Virus record (IMG/VR): IMGVR_UViG_3300008450_000534
Location: 1 to 21,672 of that record
Direction: 5' to 3' (one strand)
DNA: 21,672 nucleotides
DNA from: a virus
Made by a program: the position numbers and the translations under genes. Of this stretch, positions 1 to 7,699 are shown piece by piece. Each line of letters opens with the position of its first letter. The first letter of the stretch is position 1. Below the pieces are notes generated by a model, which ran no database searches, had not been told where the DNA came from, and saw only the letters and a program-made list of their open reading frames with translations.

Positions 1-3
1 CAT
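1..3 (-). CDS. Start codon of the next gene, running off the left edge
   Basis: An ATG is read on the minus strand at the very edge, preceded by AAAGGA about 6 nt upstream, directly after the tail fibre stop. This is the usual ribosome site spacing in this phage. Only the start codon is inside the window, so the product is unknown. In T7-like phages the genes after the fibre are often lysis genes or further fibre or chaperone genes, but nothing here tells which. Confidence 0.4.
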
Positions 4-13
4 GATCTATCCT

Positions 14-1564
14 TTAAGAAACAGGTACATTGATGGTTGAACCAGAACGATTGGTAATGGCAAGGAAGCCATTTGTCAGCGGAACTGAAACTAGGCTGCC
101 TGACCTGTTGGTCACAGACAGCGTTGTAGCGCCACCACCGCCACCAATAGCGCCCCATGCAGTTCCGTCGTAACCCTCAAATGAATCTGAATCCGTGTTA
201 AATCTAAAGTATCCGGCAGCAGGAGCGCCGTCCCTTTGAGCATCCGTGCCAGACGGTATGATTGCCGAGCCTGTATCGCTAGTCTTTGCTACGCCACCAG
301 ATGTGGTAAATGCAGCAGCATCCCAAGCAGAACCAGTCCAGACATAAAGCTGGTTGCCGGTCGTATTCCAGTAGATAGCGCCAGTCAGCAGAGCATTGCC
401 GTCATTGTCAACAGACGGAGCTGACGACTTAGCGCCAAGGTATCTATCGTCGAAACTATCGTAGCTTGCAGCAGCAGCCGTGGCAGAGTTGGCCGCAGCC
501 GTGGCACTATTAGATGCGTTTGTTGCGCTTGTGCTGGCAGAAGATGCACTGGAGCTTGCAGCTTGAGCATGGTACTTAGCAGAGTATTCTCCACCAGCTA
601 CAGCGCCAGATGTCTTGGTTGCCCAATCATTTGCAAGGATAGCTGAGGCAGCAGCAGCATCTGCATTCTCTTCAGCATTCTGAATGTCTACAATGTTTGC
701 GGCTGCGGTGGTAATGTCTGCGCTGATAGGACCAAGGGCTGCAATGTTTGCAGTTTGTCCTGCCAGTGCTGAAATATCAGAAGTATTAAGTGCAGCGACC
801 TGCGTGATTTCTGTATCGATAGCAGCCAGAGCAACCATCTCGTCAGACAACGGAGCAAGAATTGCCATCTCGTCCGTGGAGCCAGCAATGGCTGTAAGCT
901 GTGCAGAACTTAATGCGCCGACAGCAACCACACTAGCAGATATGCTGGCAACTGTAGTAATGCTTGACGAGATAGGAGCCAGTGTTGCAATCTGTGCAGA
1001 CTGACCTGCTACGGTAACTATCTGCGCATCAATTGCAGCCAGCGTTTCAATCTCATCGACGATTGCTGCAATGTCATCCACGTTCGAGCTGGTAGGACCC
1101 GGCTCTGGATTACCGTTTGCATCAAATGCCAGATACTTGCCAGCACGGTCTGCCTTACGTGGCAGCGTCATGTTAATGTCAGTAGGGTCAGTGACAGGCG
1201 CTTTCATGCCGCGCTCTGCTGTCTCTGCTACCTGCTGAATAAAGATGGTCTGTGCATCCAGCTCATCGTTCAGCGTATTGGCAAAGAAGTCACCACCAGT
1301 GGTAAAGTCTGTGGTACGCTGAATTGTCTTGGAGCCGACAATCGTAATATTGCTAGTGCCAGCAGTGGCGACTAGAGTTACTGATCCAGTACCGTTTGCA
1401 TTGATGGTTACTGTGTAATCAGTAGTGAGCGTCAGGAGAGTATCGCCTTTATATACGGCAATATCACTTGACGACAAAATCTCAAACGTAAAGGCATAAG
1501 GGCCTACTCCGCTCGGAGAATAGACCACACGCCGTGGTACGTTGGATATTGCGTAATCAGCCAT
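14..1564 (-). CDS. Tail fibre protein with T7 gp17-like N-terminal domain
   Basis: This 516-residue protein should be the trimeric fibre that attaches to the short tail and touches the host. Residues 1-150 look like the T7 gp17 N-terminal virion-anchoring domain (for example VVYSPSGVGPYAFTFEIL near the start and a TLNDELDAQTIFIQQVAE segment near 97-114). Residues about 168-293 are some eleven imperfect 10-11-residue repeats of the form I-x-x-L-A-x-I. Residues 335-368 are an Ala/Ser-rich shaft. Residues 371-415 (DDRYLGAK ... YVWTGSAW) and 436-470 are two small domains common in phage fibres. Residues 482-516 hold two copies of a TNRSGS motif 19 residues apart. There is no long receptor-binding tip or chaperone domain, so host range may depend on a separate protein. 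It starts 31 nt after the large ejection protein gene. Confidence 0.88.
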   Translation of the reverse strand: MADYAISNVPRRVVYSPSGVGPYAFTFEILSSSDIAVYKGDTLLTLTTDYTVTINANGTGSVTLVATAGTSNITIVGSKTIQRTTDFTTGGDFFANTLNDELDAQTIFIQQVAETAERGMKAPVTDPTDINMTLPRKADRAGKYLAFDANGNPEPGPTSSNVDDIAAIVDEIETLAAIDAQIVTVAGQSAQIATLAPISSSITTVASISASVVAVGALSSAQLTAIAGSTDEMAILAPLSDEMVALAAIDTEITQVAALNTSDISALAGQTANIAALGPISADITTAAANIVDIQNAEENADAAAASAILANDWATKTSGAVAGGEYSAKYHAQAASSSASSASTSATNASNSATAAANSATAAAASYDSFDDRYLGAKSSAPSVDNDGNALLTGAIYWNTTGNQLYVWTGSAWDAAAFTTSGGVAKTSDTGSAIIPSGTDAQRDGAPAAGYFRFNTDSDSFEGYDGTAWGAIGGGGGATTLSVTNRSGSLVSVPLTNGFLAITNRSGSTINVPVS

Positions 1565-1595
1565 AATTCAGGCTCCTATGATTTTTGCTAATTTA

Positions 1596-4500
1596 TCAAG
1601 GATTTCCGTATATTGGAAGCCTTGCCTTCGCTTTTTCTGCACGAATCATTACAGACGGCATAGTTGTCAAAAGATTAGCTTTAGCCATCTCGACATACTT
1701 TGAGTACAGCGTTTTGATGGTGTTTTGCTGCTGGTCTTTATCAAGCTGTTTAAAGTCATCCATTAATGCTTCGGCAACTATTGCATCTTTAACAGTCATA
1801 TTTTTGACAGTCTTGTCCTTTGGGTCGTAATGCGGAATTTGCTGGGTGCCCAAAGAACTCATCATGTAGGAATATTCCTCTGGCGTCAGCTTCACATTGA
1901 CCTTATCCACCGTCAGGTTCCTACGCGGCTTTTCCAACTTGGTCCCTGTAGCAATGATGATCTTGTCTGCTTCGCGCTGCTTGGTCGAGCTGTAACGCAC
2001 GCCAATTGAAGAAGACAGCCAAGGGTTTTCAAGGTCGCCACGAAGTTCCTTTTCACCAAGGTAGTCATACGAAAAAGGCAATTCTTCAGACAGCCCCGGA
2101 GTACGCGACTTGTAATAATTAAATGCTTCTTGCCAACCTTTTAAACCAGTATCTAAGTTTGGGTCGGCAGACACATCTCGCTTGTACGGGTCAATTGCTC
2201 GTGCCGCTTGGCCTCGTGCAGAACTGAATATCCCCACGGGAGAACCTTCCAAAGCATATCCAGCAGCCTGCTTAACAGTGGCGTCAATGGCTGCGCGGAA
2301 CGCTGCTTTAGGATTAGGTACTGTTTGGCTAAATGCGCCAGCTACGGACGATATAGCCGTCATCACAGGCATTTGGCTTACGTAGTTGTACAAGCCCCAA
2401 GCTCCACCCAGAATGATCTGGCCGACCTTATCCTGATCGTCCTCATATCTTGCATATTCGACAGCATCGATAGCCATAGCCAATGGGCCAGCAATCGGGT
2501 CAATACCACGCAGCGGAACATACAGATTGTCGCCAGTGCCAATAGACGGATCAATGTTATTGCTCTTTAGATATTGAACAAACTCTTCGTCCCACTCGCC
2601 TTTTTTGAACACTGCGCTGTACGGACGCCAGCCAGACGCAAGGTATTCGTTGCGCAAGGCTGTATCGCCGGGACCGCCACCAGTAAACCGGCCATCAGCA
2701 ACATAGCTACCAATGGTCAGCATAAGAGTCGATCCCATGCCAAACTTTGCCATAGCAAGCTCAGCCTTGGCACCGCCTGCTTTAACATCTGCCCTCCATT
2801 GAGCTGACAGCGGAGCAATCAGCGAGTGCTGCATAGACTCGCTAGTCACCCATACAGGCGTTTTTACGAACGGCATTGCAATACGAGCAAGCAAGTGGTC
2901 GTTTGTAAGTTGCTGTAAGGCAGCAGCAGAACCAGTCAGCTTACGGCTGAAGGTAATCATGTGCGAAAAGTCTTGGGCAGCAGCTTCTATTTCTTTTGGT
3001 GGGTTTGCAAGAACTCGACCAATTTTTCTTAAACCAGCCTCTTCAACCGAATTTTCAATATTTATGGCTCTAAGTAATTTTTTCTCCGCCCTTTTTGTAG
3101 ACTTGCCTTCTTCTTTTAATTTAGCAATTTCTTTTTCTATTTCATTGACTTTTTGAGAAGCCATAGCAAATGCTTCGCGTTTGGCAATAGCGCCTTGACG
3201 ATATGCTTGAGCATAAATCTCTGCCTGATACCCAAGAGTTTTAAATACCTCGTCTGTCGCCATAATTGGGCGGGTACCAAGCAATGTGACAAGATTTGCC
3301 CATCCATTAATTCCCTTAATTAAAATTTCATTTTCGATGCCGTATTGACGAGCATCAAAAATCATGTTGTTGCCTTCGTACTTGACGCCAGCATCGCTTA
3401 GCAGGTCAGCGCCTTCACGCATCTCACGGGTCGTGCCGGTCTTTAACGCAACCCAACCAAGACGCAAGGCATCACGACTGGAATTAACCATTCCAGCCAA
3501 CATGGCAGCAGCCTCACCCAACTCAACCTCTCCACCCATACCCATAGTTCTACGCACAGCTCCAGCTACTCCAGCTAATTGACGAGTAGCTACAGAGCTT
3601 GCTAAAAATGTCACGTTTGACGTTAGGTTAACAACATGAGTTCCAGTAGCGGACAACAAGCCAGACTTCCAAGTACGATCCCACAAGTCACGAACCAACC
3701 CAACTTTGCCAACTTGATTAATTAATTCAAGCTGCGCACCTTCGTCTGTAAGCTGTACGTAAGCATCCATTAGCTTTTTAAGCTCAGGACGCACACCTTC
3801 AGTATTGAGCATGGCCTTCATCTCTGCGCTGTCATACGCAGGAATCTTGCCTGTCACATCCAATGCAATGTCTTCAGCAAGGTTAGGAGTGATCGTAATG
3901 CGACCAGTCGCCGTAGCTTGCGCAGCACGGGTAGATGCCAGCTTATAGGTATCGTTTAGCATGTTGCCAGCATTAATCTTGTATAAGACCTTTGCCAGCA
4001 TTTCATCGTTTTCAGGGTTGAGATACGCCTGCTTCATCAGGTCAAATATCTCTCTGTTGTTCTGATACGAGGCAACACGCAAGCGGACAATATCCGACGG
4101 CAGCTCTTGATACGTGTTCCGCATTTGCTCAAGCTCGGAAATCAGCTCAGTGCCAAAGCCCTTGGACTTGGCGTCAGCTATTGTCTGTTCCCAGCTTAGG
4201 CGCTCTGTGCCGATGCCAGCAGAACGGTTAAGCGACTCAACCATCTGCTTAAAGTCGTCTGGTCCTTCAATACGGTTCAGGTTGACGACATTAACTTCTG
4301 TAGTGCCAGCAGCAGGCGTTTGCTCAATGTTCGCTTCAACAGCCTTTAATTGTTGCTGTGCCTGTGTAACCTGTTCTTGTACGGTACGCTTGCCCGGCTT
4401 CTTACGCACAGGCTGAGTCACTACCTTAGCTGGCTCTGCAATTTCAGCAGCAGCTTTGCCACCAAGGTTTGCAGCCTCATCAGCCAATGCAGAACCTTTA

Positions 4501-4718
4501 GCCACACCTTTTGCTGCTGTTGCAGACTTAGATTTCAGCAATCCTTTTATCAGACCTAAGCCAGCAACCTCGACAGGTTCCATGCTTTCGTCAGCGGCAA
4601 ACTCTGTGTCAACAGGCATCGACGTATCAACATTGGCAAGCAATGGATCAGGCAATGACAATTGCTGCGGGACAATCTCGCCAAGCCGTGTTTCAAGCGA
4701 ACGATCATCAATAGCCAT
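1596..4718 (-). CDS. Large internal virion / DNA ejection protein (gp16-like position)
   Basis: At 1040 residues this is the largest protein of the window and occupies the place of T7 gp16, the ejection protein that helps DNA cross the cell envelope. It belongs by appearance to the long internal virion proteins of environmental podoviruses; a conserved stretch at about 700-800 contains NLYVPLRGIDPIAGP. Residues 53-75 are a Gly/Ala/Lys-rich, possibly membrane-active segment. Residues 100-145 are charged and Gln-rich. Several Ala/Gly-rich hydrophobic segments lie at about 340-420 and 640-680. Residues 520-570 form a Lys/Glu coiled coil encoded by an unusually AT-rich patch. I see no transglycosylase or other enzyme motif, unlike T7 gp16 whose N-terminus is a transglycosylase. 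The ATG follows the stop of the 157-residue gene with no gap. The role is inferred from position, length and composition. Confidence 0.72.
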   Translation of the reverse strand: MAIDDRSLETRLGEIVPQQLSLPDPLLANVDTSMPVDTEFAADESMEPVEVAGLGLIKGLLKSKSATAAKGVAKGSALADEAANLGGKAAAEIAEPAKVVTQPVRKKPGKRTVQEQVTQAQQQLKAVEANIEQTPAAGTTEVNVVNLNRIEGPDDFKQMVESLNRSAGIGTERLSWEQTIADAKSKGFGTELISELEQMRNTYQELPSDIVRLRVASYQNNREIFDLMKQAYLNPENDEMLAKVLYKINAGNMLNDTYKLASTRAAQATATGRITITPNLAEDIALDVTGKIPAYDSAEMKAMLNTEGVRPELKKLMDAYVQLTDEGAQLELINQVGKVGLVRDLWDRTWKSGLLSATGTHVVNLTSNVTFLASSVATRQLAGVAGAVRRTMGMGGEVELGEAAAMLAGMVNSSRDALRLGWVALKTGTTREMREGADLLSDAGVKYEGNNMIFDARQYGIENEILIKGINGWANLVTLLGTRPIMATDEVFKTLGYQAEIYAQAYRQGAIAKREAFAMASQKVNEIEKEIAKLKEEGKSTKRAEKKLLRAINIENSVEEAGLRKIGRVLANPPKEIEAAAQDFSHMITFSRKLTGSAAALQQLTNDHLLARIAMPFVKTPVWVTSESMQHSLIAPLSAQWRADVKAGGAKAELAMAKFGMGSTLMLTIGSYVADGRFTGGGPGDTALRNEYLASGWRPYSAVFKKGEWDEEFVQYLKSNNIDPSIGTGDNLYVPLRGIDPIAGPLAMAIDAVEYARYEDDQDKVGQIILGGAWGLYNYVSQMPVMTAISSVAGAFSQTVPNPKAAFRAAIDATVKQAAGYALEGSPVGIFSSARGQAARAIDPYKRDVSADPNLDTGLKGWQEAFNYYKSRTPGLSEELPFSYDYLGEKELRGDLENPWLSSSIGVRYSSTKQREADKIIIATGTKLEKPRRNLTVDKVNVKLTPEEYSYMMSSLGTQQIPHYDPKDKTVKNMTVKDAIVAEALMDDFKQLDKDQQQNTIKTLYSKYVEMAKANLLTTMPSVMIRAEKAKARLPIYGNP

Positions 4719-5192
4719 TTACTTGCTCACTTTCTTTGCAATGTTTGCAGCACCCTTGGCTATGCCCTTAGCGCCTTTGACGTAGCCACCCGGAGCGCCA
4801 AACTCACCAGCAAGCTCAAAGCCTTTACCTTCTTCGCTGGTAGCGCCCACGTTCTTGTCCAGCCAAGCCTTGACTTCCTCGGTCGTAGGCAACACGGTTT
4901 TCTCGCTCATGCCTCGCAGGAAAGCATCGATCTTGCTCTCATCTGCGCCACGCTTAAATATCTCTTTGACACCATAAGCAATAGACTCAATGTCTCCGGG
5001 CAAGCCGACAAAGCCCTGCGCAACACCTTTTGCCGTAGCCGCAGTCAACTCCGCTGCACGCTGTGGCGTAACCTCAAGGCCACCAACAGCACCAGACTTT
5101 GCAGGCATGGCATCGCTAGGTCCAGTCTTAGAGACTGGATAGCGACTTTGCATGTACATTTCCATGTACGCTTCGTCAAAGTTCTTAGCCAT
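4719..5192 (-). CDS. Small virion-associated protein with GLPGD motif, between two ejection proteins
   Basis: This is a 157-residue protein of unknown function. Residues 55-80 contain AKGVAQGFVGLPGDIESIA, followed by a helical region to 112 (FLRGMSEKTVLPTTEEVKAW). I recognise this arrangement as a domain that is often the N-terminal part of large phage internal virion proteins. The C-terminus (136-157) is a Gly/Ala/Lys amphipathic stretch resembling a membrane-binding helix, similar in character to residues 53-75 of the following protein. The start overlaps the previous stop as TAATG and the stop abuts the next ATG, so it is made together with its neighbours. It may be a separated domain of the large ejection protein. 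No catalytic residues are visible. Confidence 0.6.
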   Translation of the reverse strand: MAKNFDEAYMEMYMQSRYPVSKTGPSDAMPAKSGAVGGLEVTPQRAAELTAATAKGVAQGFVGLPGDIESIAYGVKEIFKRGADESKIDAFLRGMSEKTVLPTTEEVKAWLDKNVGATSEEGKGFELAGEFGAPGGYVKGAKGIAKGAANIAKKVSK

Positions 5193-6988
5193 TATGGTTG
5201 CACCTTGTTAATAATCTCAAGCTTTTTACGGATGGCAAGAGCTTGATTGGAATCAAGTATCTTTCTTTTTTCCAAGTCATTAACATCACCAACAGTTAAT
5301 GAGTCTGTATTAATTGAGATATTGCTTCCTCTCTTTTTATTATCTTCAACAGCTTGATCGACAATAGACTTAATACTGTCTCTTGCCGCATTTTTATTAA
5401 TGTCTTTTGCGTCATTATCTCTATAATTTCCAATAATCTCTAACGCAAGAGCACGAGGAGAATACGATTTTCCTTGACGTGCAAGCTCTTTCTTTGCCGC
5501 AATATAACGACTTCTTACTGCATTGCGCTTATCAAACCTAGCCTCATCACCCTGAGTTCTAGCAGTTACAACATCCGCAACCCCTGCAAAAGCATTTATT
5601 TCTCTTGATGCTTCACCTTCCTCTTGGTTAAACAGTCTGTCGTCTAAGGCTCTGACAAGTTGTGTATATTGCTTACCACTCATTCCGGTTCGACGGGCGA
5701 TTGATTTTAATGAGTCGCGGTCCTCAATTGCGCCACTACTAACTTGGTGCCACAAGTCTCCAAAGACATACTCATCGCCATCCTGCTGCTTTGGATCAAG
5801 ATACTTAGCTAGTTCCTCATTAGTAAACGATCCGTTCTGCGCAATGTCTCTGGCGATAGCTAGGCGTTTGTTGGTATCTTCGGTTTCGTAATACTCTATT
5901 AATCGGTCATGGGTGTACTTTAGCCTCTCATCCTTTTGGCGCTTAGCCTCGCGCTCCGATGCAATATAAGCATCGTTCTCTGCAATTGTTAATGCCTGAC
6001 GAACCTTGGCCTTTACGTCTTCAGTAGCATAGGCCCAGACAGCAGCACCACTTGGCGTAAGCAAACGGCCAAGCTCAAGCATGTCGTTTGACCTTAATGC
6101 AGGTTTTAATGCCGGATCAGTAAATGCTTTTTCGCTAAGAACCTTTTTTGTCAAAGCATTTGTCAGTGCTTGGTCAATGTCTTTCTGCATACCGGCAACA
6201 CGCTTGTTTGCCAAGTCTGCGCCACCAAGAATCAATGCCTTGTTGCCAAGGTCTTGAGATATAGCATTGACAAGATCACCGACCGGAAACGGAGTGCCGG
6301 TCTCTCTATCAACAGGAAGATCGTTGCTAAACATTACTTCCAGTTCACGCATTGTGTTCTGGTAGTTTACGTTTTCTTTTATTCCATTTGCCGCAATGCG
6401 CTTGTTTGCATCTAGCCGGGCAATGTCTTTAATGACATCACCACCCAATCTAGCAATAGTCGCCCGATACTTTAGCGATGCTTCTGGGTCAATCTGCGTC
6501 AGGGCTTCGCTAGGCCCTTTTAAGATAGCGGCTACCTTTGCCTGTACGTCAGACGCGGTAATATCCTCACCGGCTTCGGCACGAGCATGTAGCTTTAGCA
6601 GCTCATTCCTTGCCTCGATCTCTGCATAGCCAGATACTTCAAGCGCACGGTACTTTTTGACGGCAGCGCTAAAGACATTGAAGTCAGAGCCAATGCCAGT
6701 TTGGATAGACGATACATCGCCCTTGGCAATAGCCGTCAGTTGGTCTTGAGTCAGGCCATTCTCTGCCGCATACTGAAGACCAGCCTTTTGGCTAAACTTC
6801 TCGGCCATGCCAAACATTTGGTTAGATAGCTGATCGATAACATTGCTTAACGATCCGCTGTACCGCGATGCTGCTTCGTATCCTGCGCTGACATTTGCTG
6901 TCGGCATAGATACATTAGGCAGCACAGCGCCCGGCACATTAGCTATCTGTGCTCTACCGCCTTCTACGCGAGGAAGAATGTCTGCCAT
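5192..6988 (-). CDS. Internal virion protein, gp15-like position
   Basis: This 598-residue protein lies between the gp14-like and gp16-like proteins and matches T7 gp15 in position and roughly in size (T7 gp15 is about 750 residues). It is highly charged and almost wholly helical by composition, without signal peptide or membrane segment. The N-terminus (ADILPRVEGGRAQIANVPGA) is the type seen at the start of internal core proteins of podoviruses. Residues 290-420 are rich in short charged helices, such as YIASEREAKRQKDERLKYTH. The last third, encoded at about 5200-5650, is richer in A and T than the rest and full of Lys, Asn and Ile. It starts 2 nt after the previous stop with a weak site (GGGA). 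Function in the ejection tube is inferred. Confidence 0.68.
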   Translation of the reverse strand: MADILPRVEGGRAQIANVPGAVLPNVSMPTANVSAGYEAASRYSGSLSNVIDQLSNQMFGMAEKFSQKAGLQYAAENGLTQDQLTAIAKGDVSSIQTGIGSDFNVFSAAVKKYRALEVSGYAEIEARNELLKLHARAEAGEDITASDVQAKVAAILKGPSEALTQIDPEASLKYRATIARLGGDVIKDIARLDANKRIAANGIKENVNYQNTMRELEVMFSNDLPVDRETGTPFPVGDLVNAISQDLGNKALILGGADLANKRVAGMQKDIDQALTNALTKKVLSEKAFTDPALKPALRSNDMLELGRLLTPSGAAVWAYATEDVKAKVRQALTIAENDAYIASEREAKRQKDERLKYTHDRLIEYYETEDTNKRLAIARDIAQNGSFTNEELAKYLDPKQQDGDEYVFGDLWHQVSSGAIEDRDSLKSIARRTGMSGKQYTQLVRALDDRLFNQEEGEASREINAFAGVADVVTARTQGDEARFDKRNAVRSRYIAAKKELARQGKSYSPRALALEIIGNYRDNDAKDINKNAARDSIKSIVDQAVEDNKKRGSNISINTDSLTVGDVNDLEKRKILDSNQALAIRKKLEIINKVQP

Positions 6989-6990
6989 GA

Positions 6991-7698
6991 TTAAATCCCA
7001 TACCTAGTCACGTTGTAGGTAATGTCCTGCTTATTGAGCGGCACATCACCTATTAGACTTTTGACAGTTTGCTTAGCACCCTCAAACGGGAATGTCTGCA
7101 AGAACTGCATGCCGCCTTGGAACAGCTTAGCGTCAGCAATCATGCTTGCTCCGCCGACAACATACTTACCTGCCTGCTGCATTGCACGAGTGCTGGAAAT
7201 AGCTGCTTCACGGCCAAAGAATGCGCTGTCATATCCTGCACGCAAAATCTGCGTTGCGTCTTCCAATCCAAAGATTTTTGCCGCCAATGCGCTAAGGTCA
7301 GTAATGCCGACATCCCGATATGCTTGCAAGATGTTTTGCTCTTGAATACCAGCAGCAGAACCTTCACCGTAAGCAACGCCAGAAGCAGCAGCGCGAGCAC
7401 GCGCAGAAGCATTAGCCTTGGCTGACTGGCGCAGGATGTAGTTAGTCTGAATCTTGTAATTGATTGCATCAAAGTCAACTTGCTGACGACGGCGGGCAGC
7501 AGCCAGTTCTGCGTACTCAACTTCCTTGTCTGCACGCATACCTGCCATGCGCAGGTTTTCTTGAGCCTGCACAAGATTGGCCGCCTGCTGGAAATAGCCT
7601 TGAGCTTCAGCCTGCTTACTTGCCGCGTAGCTGCCAGCAAAGCCAGCAATTGCTGTGGCCCCTGCTAATGCCGTACTTCCTGTAGATGGTTCAGCCAT
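6991..7698 (-). CDS. Internal virion protein, gp14-like
   Basis: This 235-residue protein follows the tail nozzle gene, as gp14 does in T7. Residues 9-35 are an Ala/Gly-rich helix (LAGATAIAGFAGSYAASKQA) of the kind that inserts in the outer membrane during ejection. Residues 35-105 are a long Gln/Arg/Ala helix containing AAARRRQQVDFDAINYKIQT. Residues 105-120 hold RAAASGVAYGEGSAAGIQEQ, a conserved-looking segment that I associate with phage core proteins that carry an Ala-rich N-terminus. In T7, gp14 forms the outer-membrane pore through which gp15 and gp16 pass. One base separates it from the upstream stop. The family match is from memory and position, not from a search. Confidence 0.7.
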   Translation of the reverse strand: MAEPSTGSTALAGATAIAGFAGSYAASKQAEAQGYFQQAANLVQAQENLRMAGMRADKEVEYAELAAARRRQQVDFDAINYKIQTNYILRQSAKANASARARAAASGVAYGEGSAAGIQEQNILQAYRDVGITDLSALAAKIFGLEDATQILRAGYDSAFFGREAAISSTRAMQQAGKYVVGGASMIADAKLFQGGMQFLQTFPFEGAKQTVKSLIGDVPLNKQDITYNVTRYGI

Positions 7699-7699
7699 G

